Origin: Emydura subglobosa
Taxonomy: Eukaryota > Chordata > Testudines > Chelidae
Direction: 5' to 3'
Assembly (NCBI GenBank): GCA_007922225.1
Contig: ML680088.1
Coordinates: forward strand, 16,003,967-16,067,966
DNA: 64,000 bases
Part shown: positions 1-11,900 of the stretch, piece by piece
Layout: each line of letters starts with the position of its first letter
Position numbering within the stretch: the first letter of the stretch is position 1
Made by a program: the position numbers and the translations under genes
The notes under the pieces: model-generated
What the model saw: the letters and a program-made list of their open reading frames with translations, nothing else
Told to the model about the DNA's origin: nothing
Databases searched by the model: none

Positions 1-1880
1 ATCAAGTTCAATGTCTCAGTCCTTACCTTCAAAGTCCTCCATGACCTGGGCCCCAGCTCTCTAAAAGAACCTAAAGCTCTGGGATGAAGACTATGGTTGA
101 CAACTTCACTTTAGCTCACTGAAACCCTGTACGATAAGGGTAAAGCTCATGTGTGTAGGAGCTAGAACTTTCTTGGGGGGCTGGGCTGGGACTGTGGAAT
201 GAACTTACCCAGGACCTACAGGCCATCACAAACCTCACCACCTTCTTTTTTAACTGCTTTCACCTTGCTTTCTCTAACATAAATACATCGCAACATGTGT
301 GCTGTCACATCCAGGTCATGGGTGGCCATGCCTCATGATTGGAGCCAAAGTGTGCAGTCATGAGACAGTAGTCAAGTCAATGGGGTCAGGATATCAGGAG
401 GTGAGAAGCAGGAGACAAACTGGAGATCAGGAACCCCAAGTCATATGTCGGAGTCAGGTGTGTTCGGAATGCCAGGCGATCAAGCTAGGGAAGCAGGAGC
501 GGGTAACAAGAAGCACAAGGCACACAGTCTGGAGCAGGGTAAAGCCCAGTTGTTCAGACAGCCTCCTGGCTGGAGTAGGGCCAGCGCCAATCCGTTTTTC
601 TGGAACTCTACCAATTAGACCTCAAGGGCAGAGCCTTGCACTGGGGCTTGGCTTTGTGGGTTTCAGGTGCTAGTAGGCTGCTGGGTGGAGGGTTGGGTCA
701 TGACATGTATGAAAGAAACCAATAACCCTGCCAACCAAGAAACTCCACTGCATGCACTTCTCCCGTGGTGTGAGGATAAGAGAACAAACAACACGTGACA
801 GATGTTAATCATCTTGCTTAATGTACGACAGGCACGTGCTCAGGAACAATAGTGATGAATGTGGTGTAAGAACCGATATAGAAATGATATGCAGAGGGCA
901 TACGCTCTTAAAAAGAAGGTTGGTACAAGTGGTTCAAAAATCGGATGTGCCAACCATTTCATGGAGGCCATAGGTAGAGCAGTGCCAACAGCAGTGCCTA
1001 AGGAAAGAAAAAGAAAGGAAGAGGCAAAGCTGACCTAAGGCAAGTGGGGGTATAGACATACCATGACATGGGACCCTATGGCTCTGGTTCTGTGGTCTCA
1101 CCCCACCCTATGGTCTTGTTCCCAATATAAAGTGACAGTGCTGGATAGGCCCTCCCCCCCTTCTTTCAGGAGCAGCAGAAATCCTCCCTCACCCTCAGAG
1201 CTGGCAGAAAAGGAACCTCCCGATACTTACTCCAGCAGCCAGGATGTATCCATTTGAGTGGGTAGGTGGGCTGGGCCCGCAGCACCCTTCCTCTCCTACA
1301 CCACACAGAGTTCCCTGCTGGGCACTCCAGAACAGTGGATCTTGGAATAAACCCCCTAAGGGATGCATAGGGCAGTTCCTCTCTCGCTTGGAGTTACTTT
1401 CTACCCTTTCTGCAGAATCAAGCAGACATGACTACATCAGTTACACTTGGGTCCCATTTTCAAGCTTTTTTATCCATCCACGAGGGTTAGAAACATTTTT
1501 TTTTAAATCAAAGCTGTGATTCTGGTATGACCATATGATTCCAAGAGCTGAGGGACCCTAGCCACGGGCCTACAGTGCCTATGCCTCAGCAGGGGAGGGC
1601 CCTGGAAAAGATAAAGAGAGTTGAGCAGGAAGGGAAGATGGTACGCCAAGAGGAAAAATAGACAGGAGCATTTTGAAGGGAATTGTGTGGAGAAGAGGGG
1701 GGGATGTATGGACTAATGGGAATAGGGTGACCCCCTGGCAAGTGTGAAAAATCGGGAGGGGGTGGGAAGTAAGAGGTGCCTATATAAGACAAAGCCTGGC
1801 ATGTTGGGACTGCCCCTATAAATTCAGGACATCTGGTCACCCTAAATGGAGGGAAGGCAGGAGGTGCAAGGGGACGGGGT
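1..1880. other. Upstream flank, no gene recognised
   Basis: I see no exon, RNA gene or recognisable transposon domain here on either strand. Open frames such as 299-673 and 1244-1519 are short, show no family motif and have no splice context. The part at about 330-560 repeats GGAG/CAGGAG-like words and may be an old interspersed repeat, but I cannot name it. From about 1600 the sequence becomes purine-rich on this strand and leads into the tandem-like stretch before the promoter. Confidence 0.5.
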
Positions 1881-1904
1881 TAGAGATTGGGGCACAATGC
1901 TGGG

Positions 1905-2100
1905 AAGTAGTGGGGCCACTGAGTAATAAAGGGAACAGGGAAGTGTGTCACATAAATGATGGGGGAACCATTGGGGGCCATATTGGTGTGTCATTTGAGG
2001 TTATAGGAGGAGCAGAGGGCCATGAGGTAATAAAATCTATGAGGGGCAGGGCCACGAGGTGATAGAAGGGGCGGGGGCTGAGAGGCTATTAGGTTACACG
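1905..2100 (+). repeat. Degenerate tandem repeat before the promoter
   Basis: Loose copies of a 30-40 bp unit follow one another. Each contains a version of GGGCCAYGAGGTRATA followed by a G-rich stretch (copies near 1912, 1974, 2018, 2050 and 2079). The copies are too diverged to give an exact period by eye. The last ones carry GC boxes and grade into the CpG island, so part of the promoter may have grown from this array. Confidence 0.4.
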
Positions 2101-2174
2101 GGGAAAGGGCGGGGTCAGTTGTTAACCGAGGGAAGGGGCGTGGCTAATGCGCACGCCGCGTGCGGGTCGGCGCG

Positions 2175-2184
2175 GCGCATGCGC
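2175..2184. promoter_or_regulatory. NRF1-type palindrome
   Basis: GCGCATGCGC is a perfect palindrome matching the NRF1 consensus core. A second partial match (TGCGCACGC) lies about 26 bp upstream. Such sites usually sit within 100 bp of the start in CpG-island promoters, so initiation near 2180-2280 is plausible. Factor binding is inferred from the motif only. Confidence 0.55.
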
Positions 2185-2384
2185 AGGACTCACGAAGCGA
2201 ACCGGCTCTGGCGCGCGCTGCGCGGGTCGGCCCTCTGGAGCGGAGGTGGCGCGCGCGAGTGAGCTCAGGCGGCTGGCAGCGCCGCGCGGCGGTCAGAGGG
2301 AACCCAGCCCGGGGGCGGGGCCTGCGGCGGGCGCGGCGGACTCGCAGTCACGAGCGGCCTGGCTGGCGGGAGGGGAGCGCGAGC

Positions 2385-2417
2385 ATGAGCGGCGGCGGGG
2401 CGGGCTGCGGCGTGTGA
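2385..2417 (+). CDS. Upstream ORF in the RYK 5' leader
   Basis: An ATG in fair context (A at -3) opens a 10-codon frame, MSGGGAGCGV, that stops 32 bp before the RYK ATG and lies in another frame. If transcription starts upstream of 2385, as the promoter motifs suggest, scanning ribosomes meet it first. It could lower or tune RYK translation. It is short and Gly-rich with no sign of a functional peptide. Confidence 0.4.
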   Translation: MSGGGAGCGV

Positions 2418-2449
2418 GGGGCCGGCCGGGGTCCGCTCCCCGGGGAGCG

Positions 2450-2711
2450 ATGGGGCCGGGCAGTCCGGGCGGGGGCCGCGGGGCAGAGGCCACGGGGCGG
2501 CCCCGTAGCGGCGAGGGCCGTGTGCTGCCCGGCGGCCCCGCGCTTCGGCGGCGGGCCCCGCGCCGCCATCTCCTCCTGCCGCTGCTGCTGCTGCTGGCCG
2601 CGGGGGCTGAGAGCCAGGCGAATCCCAGCTCCGAACCGCTCGGCGTGGGGCCCCTCGCCGGCCCCGGCCTCAGCCTCTACATGAGCGAGGAGGAGGTGCG
2701 CAGGCTGATCG
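2450..2711 (+). CDS. RYK: RYK exon 1 (signal peptide, start of WIF domain)
   Basis: First coding exon of RYK, a single-pass Wnt co-receptor whose kinase domain is catalytically atypical. The chosen ATG has a strong Kozak context (G at -3 and +4). Residues 1-40 are Gly/Pro/Arg-rich. A basic stretch (RRRAPRRH, 33-40) precedes the hydrophobic signal core LLLPLLLLLAAGA (41-53). The mature start continues to the conserved SLYMSEEEVRRLIG that opens the WIF domain. The donor is G|GTGAGT, phase 1. The frame is open upstream to an ATG at 2147 (in-frame stop at 2123), so a 101-residue longer product is formally possible. I prefer 2450 because it gives a normal signal peptide and family-like length. The N-terminal 70 residues are low-complexity and poorly conserved in the family; the last 15 are the diagnostic part. 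Confidence 0.95.
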
Positions 2712-2782
2712 GTGAGTGCCCCGGGGGAGGCCCCGGCTCGGGCCGGCCGTGGGGAGGCAGGTGTCGGGGTCAGCGGTCCGAG

Positions 2783-3130
2783 GGCTCCCCAGTGCCCCGC
2801 TGTGTGTATTTGGGGGAGTGCTTGGGGAGGGGGTGTGCTTGGAGAGGGGAGCACCCCAGCGCTCCACAGTGTGTGTTTGCGGGCGGGCGTGGACAAGAGG
2901 GAGGGATCCCCAGCGCCCCGCTGAGTGTGGGAGGGCGGGGGAGCGTGGAGAGGGAAGTCTCTCCACGGTCCCCCATGTGTGGGTAAAGAGGGTCCCCCTA
3001 AGTCCTGGTGTGCGTGTGGTCGGTGGAGGGGCCCCACTGTGTGTATGGGGTGTATATGTGGAGGTGGGGTTTCCCAGGGCCCGTGGGGGGTGTGTGTATG
3101 TGGCTCCCCATGGCTCCTCTGTGTGAGGGG
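2783..3130 (+). repeat. RYK: GC-rich minisatellite at the start of intron 1
   Basis: About seven diverged units of roughly 40-65 bp share a core like CCCCAGYGCCCCGCTGTGTG followed by a G-rich run (cores near 2786, 2858, 2908, 2966, 3030, 3072 and 3100). It begins 70 bp after the exon 1 donor and explains the many long overlapping open frames on both strands here, none of which looks like a gene. The G-rich strand is the coding strand. Confidence 0.7.
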
Positions 3131-3134
3131 ACGC

Positions 3135-6100
3135 AAAGGAGAGAGCTTGCCATAAGCTTAGCTGTCTAAGGCCTGCTGTATGTGGCGGGGGAGGGGCATA
3201 GGGCCCCTTGTGGTGGTGGAAGGTTCCCAGCCTCAGCTGTACAGTGTGTAATGTTGCTGGAACAGGGTAAACCCAAAACCAGGGAATTGAGGCCCATAGT
3301 TTAATTAGTGGGATGAGTGACATTCAGCGGGCACTGAAGAGACCTAACAATAATTGGGAAAGTGTGTGAAAGGAATCTCGACTTCCAGGCAGTTTCATAA
3401 TCACTGCACAAATACATAGGAGGATTTTTGCACATGAGACAATTCGCTGTCCTCCGATATGGCATATCACAAAATATTTTACCACATTTTTATACTTACA
3501 GGTCTTCTGTGTAAGGTAGAGGTTTGGTTTTAGTAAAGGCTCCTCTTAAATTTTGATGTTTCAGATTTTGATTGATTTTATGGTTGGAGCCCAACAAAAG
3601 AAATGTATAACTATCTAAAGTGGCTTGGGTTTTTTAGGAGGTGGCCTGTGTGTGGCTTAGTGGAAAGAGAACTACTGTGCAGGCTTTAAAACATTATTTG
3701 CCTAGAATGTGTAAAAAAGAAATGACTCCGACTAATAGAGCACTGGGAGTACATAGTTAACTTTGGAGCTGATGGGCCCTGAGGATGAATAGTTATGTAA
3801 ACATTTTTCCCCCCTGTGGCTTGCTATGCCAATTAGTTTTTTGTTGTCTTAACATTTTTACACTGATTGTACTTATTACTGTATGGCTGCTTTATTAAAT
3901 ATACAGGATTAAAAGGATCAGATGGCTCTTGTATATTTTATTTTGTCAGCCTCCTTGTATAATATTTCTTGCTTATAAGCCCTACTAATCCTGGAAATGT
4001 GAGTTTAGCGTCTGAAATGTATGTTACAAACCTGCTGAGGCTGTCATGGACTAAATAACATAATTTATGAAAAAAATGAAACTCTAGGGGGTGTCCTCCT
4101 TAAATAAATCACAACTGAAAATGTATCTCTTATGGTTGGTGTATAGCCAATATGGCTAGGTAGTTTATTACTCAAGATAGTATCTCTAGCTGTTTTGCTT
4201 ATGTAACATATGATGAATCCAAAAGATCTGAACTGCTTCAGTGACACCAGATGTTTGGATAATTGTGAGTCAGTAAAGCTGGAGACATGCTGACAGTTCT
4301 CTCTGGTAGAGTTTCCTTTAGTTCCAGAAAGCTTATTTTTGTGTGTTTAGAGTTAAATATTGTGTAAACAGTTTGTCATTTTAAGGAAAGTTAATATGTG
4401 ATATAATTATGTCTCTTGATGCTGCTTACTTCCAGACTAAAATTATGGCATATGCAGCTGAGATTCTGTCTAATGAAAAGCATGTATAAGACATACCTAA
4501 ACCTGGCACATTTGGTCATATCTCTATTACAGAAGAATATTGGAAGGAACAGATTTTTGTTCTTAAAATGTAAAGAATGCGAACAGAACTAGTGACTGTT
4601 CTTCAGTTTTGTTGTGCCTGAATTGTTGTATCAACATGATTCTTACATGAATGGTAGTGTGCATAAACTTGTTTAAAAAAAAAAAAAAAGCACCCCAGTT
4701 TCTTTACATTTCTGTAATTTTCTGCATATGGAAAAAATGATCCACTGATTGTTAGAACTGTCATTCAGTGTAGCTAGGAAAATTAACTCATTTGCTAGAG
4801 TAAGCAGCAGATTTGCCATATATTGCTGCATTGACAAATCTGCCTTTATAATCAAGGAATACTGGCTTATTTTGCCATTAGTTTCTAAAAGCAATCAGGC
4901 AATGAGGGCATAGGATATCTTGCTATAAATATGTACATTTCTCCTGACAACTTGAAGGACTGTAGTAAAATGTTACTAGCCTCATATGTAATACATGGCT
5001 CTGACAGACCGTATTTCATCAATTTCAAACCTCTTTGCTGAGGAAGGCAAATATCATTATCCCCAATGTGAGAAGTGGGGAAAGTGAGGCATAGGAGTGA
5101 AGTGACTTGCCCAGGGTCACTTTTGTCTACCTTCTTTCTCTGACTATATGATAGGTTGGGAATAGTAGCATCACTCTTAAATATGCTTGACCCTTTATCT
5201 TGTTTTCTGTTGCTTTATAATTTTGCCAAACTTCAACTGTTTCGACTGAAATTTTCTATGCCAGGTATCTACTTCAGGTTGAATTGTTTTGGGAAACATC
5301 GGCCCAAGTGGTTTAGCCATTTCAAAGAATGAGGCTAAGGAAAAATGTTTGGCTCATTTAAAAAAATCGGGTGACCTTTGAAAAGCTCAGGTACCCTATG
5401 TGTTGGAGTAGGGACTTGAAATTTGGTAAGGAGGGGGGAGGAGATGGCAAAAAGCATCCCAATTAAAATCTCCCTTGAATTTAGGCAGGTTAAAAACCTT
5501 TGAAAAATCCCAGTTTGCACATGTTCAGTAGAGACTTAGCTTTAGTAGTTAAATTCCCTGAAGGTTTTGTCTGTACTGTGAATGCTCCAGAGAAAGATTG
5601 GATGAAGGGGGGAAATGAGACTGGATAGGCAAGGAGATAAGATATTATCATCCCCATTTTACAGTTGGGAAACAGAGTCATAGAGCAATTAGGATTTTAA
5701 AAAATCCACTGACTTGGAGTGCCCAAACTGAGATGCTTAGGAGGACCTGGTTTTTAGAATGCTTAGCATTATATAGCACTTCATATGTTCAAAGCACAGC
5801 TCCCAGTGACTTCAGTTACAGGTATGAGTGCTTGACATTTCTGAAGTCAAAGTAGCCAGAAAATGAGGAACACACAATTAATGACTCTCTATGAAATGTT
5901 TGGTTCAAGTAACTTGCCCAGCATAGAGGAACCATGGTAGAGGCTTGGATTTAATCTAGATTCCCAGGGCAGCATTTAATTGCATTAACCACAAGACCAT
6001 CCTTTCTCTTCATGCAGTCTCTTGCTTCATTCACTCCACACACTCCAACTTTTTCAACAAATGAAGCAGGAGTCCTGCAGACAATACCCTCCTTCAGTAC

Positions 6101-6225
6101 AATGAGTTCAGTGAACCCTGATTGATCCCCAGAGCACAGGGTTCATTGATTTAAATAATACATTTTAATCTTGTTTTGTGTTTGTACTTTATAGATATTT
6201 TCCTAAAGAAAGAGTGGTTTTCATT

Positions 6226-6261
<36 letters not shown>

Positions 6262-6888
6262 CACAGTGTAGCTTCTTGGTTAGTAAAAAGCACCACCACA
6301 TGTAGTGTAAATGCTATATTTAGTCATAAATCAACATATTCTAATGGTTACCAACCAATACGCACGCACGCACACACACTATTTAAGCAATTGTAAATTT
6401 TACATTTATTCAGATTATTAATTTTTACATTTTGATGTTAGAAACGTATACATGTTAGAAATGCAAATAAATGCATCATTCTAACATTTCTACAAGATTA
6501 GTTTTTTTCTTGTATGTGTCCAGCTTTATTTGGATGGAATTCAACTAATTGCATAAAAACAGCATTTTTAAAAACTGTTTTTATTACTTAAATAAAGTTC
6601 CCTTAAATGTGATGGATACATACAAAAATCATCAATGTTTTATCAAAACATATTTTGTATTTAAAACTCATTTAACACAGACACAGTGAGTGAGGTAATA
6701 TATTTTATTGGAAGTATTATTTGTAGTTAATAATTGAACTGATTGTTTCTGGTGACCAGGCCCTTCAAGATTTCAGAACTAGTGGATCTCGTCTTCTCAT
6801 ACCTAGTTCTTCTTCCTGGATTGGAAGAAGAAAAAAATCAAGAAAGTTTGTTTTCTTCAACTCCCTGTTGGTTTCTTAACTTAGAATG
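3135..6888. other. Intron 1 stretch without recognised features
   Basis: A/T-rich unique-looking DNA. A (GT)15 microsatellite lies at 6227-6256, followed by an alternating AT/AC stretch and a CGCACGCA/CACA stretch at 6361-6380. A poly-A run at 4674-4688 may mark an old retroposon end. I see no coding or RNA gene. Confidence 0.5.
6227..6256 (+). repeat. (GT)15 microsatellite
   Basis: Fifteen uninterrupted GT units followed by ATATACACA. Likely length-polymorphic. Confidence 0.95.
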
Positions 6889-6889
6889 A

Positions 6890-7771
6890 ACTAATATAGG
6901 TTGACTTACAGTGGTGGCTGATGTCCACACTGCCCTCCTTGGGTCGGTGTAGTGCATCCTCACCAGGAGCTCTTCCACTAACATAAAGGGCAGTGTGGGG
7001 AGCTGAGATTTGCCTTCCTCCCCCCCCCCCCCCCCCCCCGCTGGGAGCCTGGGGAAACCACAGGGGACTTCTCCCCTCCCCTTTCCCTGCTGGAAGCCAG
7101 GGAAGCTGCATGGTGCCTCTCAGTTCTCCTTATCCAGAACAGGCAGCCATGTCAATTTCATGGCCCAGCTATGTAATTGACAAGGCTGCCCTGGGGGGAG
7201 CAGATGGAGAGGCACCCAGACTTCTGGCCCCTGACTCCCAGCTGAGAGGGGACCAGCAGCCCAGGCAGCTGGTTCCCGCCCCCCATCTGGGAGTGGGGGG
7301 AGAAGCCCAGCTTCTGGTCTCTGCTCTTGGCTGGAAACCTGGGTGGGAAGTCTGGATGCTTCATGGCCTGCCCCAGGCTGGGGCAGCCCTGTGAATTACA
7401 GGGCTGAGCCATGAAATTGACATGGCTGCTGGAGCAGGAACCAGCTGCCTGGGCTTCTGGCCTGGCTCCCAGGTGGGAGAGGGAACCAGGCCCCCTCCCC
7501 TTTCTTGTCAATTTCACTGCTCCAGCAGAGTGGTGAAATTGACAAGAATGAGGGTGCTGCAGTTGATGTAAGGGACACAGTGTCTACATTGACACTGCAT
7601 CGCCCTAACTATGCCAACAAAAGCCCTACACCTCTCACCGAGGTGGTTTTATTTTGTTGATAAAACAGGGCAGTTTTGTCACCTGGAGTTTAATTGTAGT
7701 GTGTACACCACCTCTTTTGTCAACCAAAGCTGACTTTGGTCTACAAAACTCTAGTGTAGACCAGGCCTTAG
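6890..7771. mobile_element. Inverted-repeat DNA transposon, copy 1
   Basis: The right end carries CTAGTGTAGACCAGGCCTTA, the inverse of the left end of the related copy at 56312. The internal part (CAGTGGTGGCTGATGTCCA, then GGTCGGTGTA and AAAGGGCAG) matches that copy closely. The left terminal repeat is missing. The body is unusually G+C-rich for this intron and contains a 20-C run at 7020-7039. Terminal sequences of the form GGCCTGGTCTACACTA belong to non-autonomous transposons very common in turtle genomes. Open frames inside (for example 6993-7394) have no transposase motif. Confidence 0.7.
7020..7039 (+). repeat. C20 homopolymer
   Basis: Twenty consecutive C inside the transposon copy. 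Its length should be treated as uncertain because homopolymers of this size are prone to sequencing error. Confidence 0.9.
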
Positions 7772-8896
7772 TGTAGATGAGACAACAGTGTGGTTCCATC
7801 TGCAGACACAGTCCTTTCCACTAGTCCAGTGGCTTGACTTTCTTTCAAACTTGATGGCAAATGTACTATTTAATATTTTTAAAGTACTTTAAAAATGACT
7901 TTAATAGTTGTAGTAAGTGTAGACCTTAACATAGGTTGTCACAATTTCAAATTTAAGTTTAAATAGTATTTTAAAAATAAACCTGTATTTAATTTAACCA
8001 AAAAATGCTTTAAATAAAAAAACAAAACAATTTTCTAATTTAAAAAAATATCAATTTTTATTCACCCTGCCAAAAGAACTCCATCTTGTGCAGTGAATGA
8101 GGCTGGGGACCAGTAGAAAAATAGTATGTGGTCATGGAATTAGACTATATCTTAATGTGTATATACAAGGGGGGCAGAATTAAGGTTACACAAGCAGTGT
8201 TAAGTCTGGCATTTCTTAACTTTTGAGTGCTTGACTTTGCAGCCTTAATAATGTTTTAATCTAGTTTGTGTTTAATACTTGTATTGAAATTGCAGTCTCC
8301 TGTTTTTTATGTTTGTAGGTGTCCTAAACTGTAATTTAGTTTGTGATTTAAAATTTTTACATATGTGTCTAAAACCAGTGAGCAGCTTACTGAAAAATAG
8401 ATATGTAGTAGATTTAGAAGTATTTGATTCTGGTCTAGAATGTTTTAAAATACTTTTTTCATATGTTATCCCCTTAAGTCTCTCTCTCAACTTGTTTTGA
8501 TTCTTCTAGTTAACCTTCTTATGCTTTTTGGCATATTAGTATTAACAGCAAGTTAGTCCTGTGAAATTAGTTTGTGGCCTGTTTCAATATTTTTCTGAAG
8601 TGTGGCATATGAGAGAAATTATTTTGGGGAAGAAATATGATCAGTTCTATCCAAAATTTAGGATGTATTGTATTCATGTTAAAAATGTGGTGGTTGGATT
8701 TAGACATTACCATTAAAGGTCATAACTCTTACCTGATACATTTAATCTTTAATGCTTCCTTTACTACATTTAATTCAACCTCTGAAATGCATGTTGTTGT
8801 CTTTTTTTATTAGAAAATGTTCAGCAGTAAGTATGGGCCTATTCATATGAAGTGGTACTGTACCAGTTTGGTTTTGTGACTTTCTAGTTGAGACTC
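7772..8896. other. Intron 1 stretch, nothing recognised
   Basis: A/T-rich DNA without gene or repeat signatures that I can identify. Confidence 0.4.
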
Positions 8897-8995
8897 AGAC
8901 TATGTCCACACTACAGACCTATATCAGGTCAAGAATGTGAAAAATCCACACCCCTGCGTGACATAGTTATACCAGCTATAGGTGGGGAAAGGGAT
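8897..8995 (+). mobile_element. Left end of an inverted-repeat transposon
   Basis: Begins ACTATGTCCACACTACAGAC and continues with GTGAAAAATCCACACCCCTG and GTGACATAGTTATACCA. These words recur in the copies at 20168-20448 and about 47900-48100. The right half is lost. Confidence 0.55.
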
Positions 8996-11900
8996 ATGTT
9001 CAGTGATTGAGCGGTACCTTAATTTTGTAATGTAGAACAGCAGTTCCAGTTTCATCTTTTGAGCTGCCTGTGGAGATCCATGTGTTAATAAAATATTTTG
9101 CAGTGGTTGTGGCCTTTCTGCATGCACCACAATTCCATTTGTTATTTTCTCTGGAGCATTGCCTGTTTAGATACCAATATGAAAAGGATCCAAGAATTAG
9201 TCTGTCACCATTGGTATGTTAGTCATTAGAAGTAATTATTTCAGAGCCCTTTAACTTTTTCTTTGGAGACACATGAAATGTATAGGAATCCTGTTAGACC
9301 AGATTGAACTTGGAGCCTTCCTTCACAGAGGCCGGATCCAAGATACGATAGCTCTGAAGGAAAGGATTTGAGAGTCAGCGGGTGTCAGCTAGATCCATGC
9401 TATGAATGGATTTGATGGTTCAAGTTTATTTGTAGTATCTGTGGTACAACCTCAGTGGTCCTTGAGATACCGGAGACTCAAGTATTGCAGAGGCTGTCAT
9501 TGCATCCATATCATGGCCACCTTCAGGACTCTGACCAGTCTGACTTTCAGTTAAAACGGACATTCAAATTCAACCAGAACAAACTATAATGACCATGGAT
9601 TTGACCTTCCTGGGATAGAAAGCCTGTGGACAAGGGACATCATGTAACTACATTAGGATGAACTATATACATCTCCTGGAGAGATGATGTTTGAGTACAC
9701 CAAGTGCCTTCAGGGATTTTGTATCTGTGTGCTCTTAAGCACCATGTTCACATCACGTTCATATCCATGGACAACCTTAATTTTGCATTTTCTATTTTAT
9801 GATAGCAAAGTCAAGCATTCAAAACTTACATAACATTTTTGTATGCAATATGCGTATATTCTTTTGTTATGATCCACACACCTTTGCAGAAGTGGAAAGA
9901 TGTTGGCACAGGTTGTTTTAATCTGTCACCCCAAACTTTCACCCACAAGGGCCACATCCCTCAGTCTTCCTCTTATGGTGGGCCGGAGCGGCTGGGCCCA
10001 TGTCACTGGGAGGGGTTGGGAGAAAGGAGTTTGTTGGTCAAAATGTGTTGGCCAGCCGGATGCAGCCAGTGGGCTGTAGTTTGGAGACCCCTGTTCAAAA
10101 TGAACTGGAAGAGATGCCAGGTAACTACCACCTGGTGATGCAAGGAGACCAATCCTCAAAATATCTTAATCTTAACAAATTCTGTCTTATGCTGAAAGTT
10201 TGAAACCCAATAGAGAATTTTTTGGTGGTGGCTTTAAGTAAAATATTACAGTATAATCTATTTAGTTGGATATGCTAATTAAAATAATTGTCTTGTTGGG
10301 ACATTGCCCAGGAATCTGATTAGCCTAATGATGCTAAATAATGACTGTTTAATAAACAGTTTAATCGTATTGTGGGCTAATTTCATTTGTGTAAATTTGC
10401 TTTTAAAACTTAAAAGGCTTCAGAATAAAAGGTCACTTGAAGAGACTTATTCTTGTTTTCGCAATCTTGCTACAGGTTGTGACAAGTTACTTGCATCATA
10501 CACTTAAGCAATCTATTTTCTTTTTAGAATCTTTTTCACTGAGCTTAGGTGTTTGACTGTTCTGATTTACTACCTACTGCAGCTATTGTCAAAATTATGT
10601 TTGTTTGCAGTAATTTTACATTGTGAAAAACTTGATTCGGAGTTCTTCCTTTTTCCAGAGCTACTTTTAAACATTCTGTGCCTTACGCTACTTACAAAGT
10701 TCAAATAGTGTATGGATACACTGTTTTCCTAGGAAATATCTGCAGCTATATAAACCAAGTACCACTGTTATATCTATAGTATTTATAAACCAACAGAACT
10801 GATATACTCTTGAAAGCATTGACATTTAAATAGTTTGTGGAAAAGCATGTGAAATGTAGATTGCTTCCACTGGCAACAACTTGAATTGTGATTTCTTTTT
10901 AAGACTCTCTTTGGTTGATGTGACTTCAGCCAGGAGGGCTGATGAAATAGGGGAATGGGAACGTTCCTTTATCATCAGGCTTTCTAGATTAGGCATTTTC
11001 TATTTGCTCTTTGATATTCCTAAAGTGAAATGTTCCATCTTTGCTGCCTGGTTTGTGCCCTAATCCAACTTGTGTGCTGTTGAAATGTTAAATGGCTAGA
11101 TGTTCGCTCTAGGTTTTTAGTGTATTTTCCTAGAGAAAGCTGTCTGATCTGAAGATTGACAGCCCTGGAGTCAATCAGTATGGAGAGCAGCAGTTTAGGC
11201 TGATTTGCAAATATGCTTTAACATTAATATTGAGTGATCAATTGTAGGTGTGATGCAGTCTCAGCAGAGGTGAAAAACTGCAGTGACCATGCTATTTGCG
11301 GCTCTTATAATGTGGATATACCCAGAACTTGAAAAACCTGATTTTTATATCACTAAGTACTAAGCCAACTGGCTGAATTAATAAAAACCAAAACCTGCAC
11401 CCCTCTGCTCCCTGGAGAAAAATGTATTGTCTCACATCTGGTTCTACTTGACAGCATCCCCTTTACTGCCATTGATCAAGTTTGTCATGAGCCAGCTGCC
11501 AAGGAAGGTTTTTCATCTGCACTCAGCATCTCACCCTTGAGCTGGATAATTTTGATGTTGCACTGGAATGTAGTGGCTATGAAGGCCATGGTGGCAGAGA
11601 TTGTCCATCAAGTACCTTGGAAGAATTTGAATATCAAAATTGGAACTTTAAGCCTTGATTTTTGTATTCAGGAGGTAGTGAATGGAGCATCTGGCCTGTG
11701 TTGCTAAGAAAGTGGATTATTGTGTTTTTAATCAGCTAGTGCTTCCTTCTGTTTGGTGACTTCATTATTAGCAACAGTGAACTACAGTAATAAAGCCTGC
11801 AGGATGGGCACATGTAAAGATGTATGCAAGCCCTCTTTCTCTCTCAGGTTCTTGACTTTGAGGTAGTGGGTGAGATGGTGGAGACCTCATTTACTGTATC

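Larger units (their letters stand above)
2040..2449 (+). promoter_or_regulatory. RYK: RYK CpG-island promoter and 5' UTR
   Basis: Base composition changes sharply to GC- and CpG-rich at about 2040 and stays so through exon 1. GC boxes (Sp/KLF type) are at 2068-2077, 2107-2114 and 2135-2143 (GGGGCGTGG form), with another GGGGGCGGGG near 2311. No TATA box precedes the coding start. This is the usual architecture of a broadly expressed TATA-less vertebrate gene with dispersed start sites. The exact transcription start cannot be read from the sequence. Confidence 0.75.

Noticed and set aside
2147..2986. A 279-codon plus-strand ORF as a complete gene
   Set aside because: It contains RYK exon 1 but runs through the donor into the minisatellite. 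Only 2450-2711 is supported as coding.
2348..3323. Long minus-strand ORFs of 217 and 262 codons
   Set aside because: Pro/His/Thr-repetitive translation of the minisatellite and CpG island; no domain, and the repeats explain the lack of stops.
6993..7394. 133-codon Pro-rich ORF
   Set aside because: Begins in the C20 homopolymer and lies in a non-coding transposon copy.
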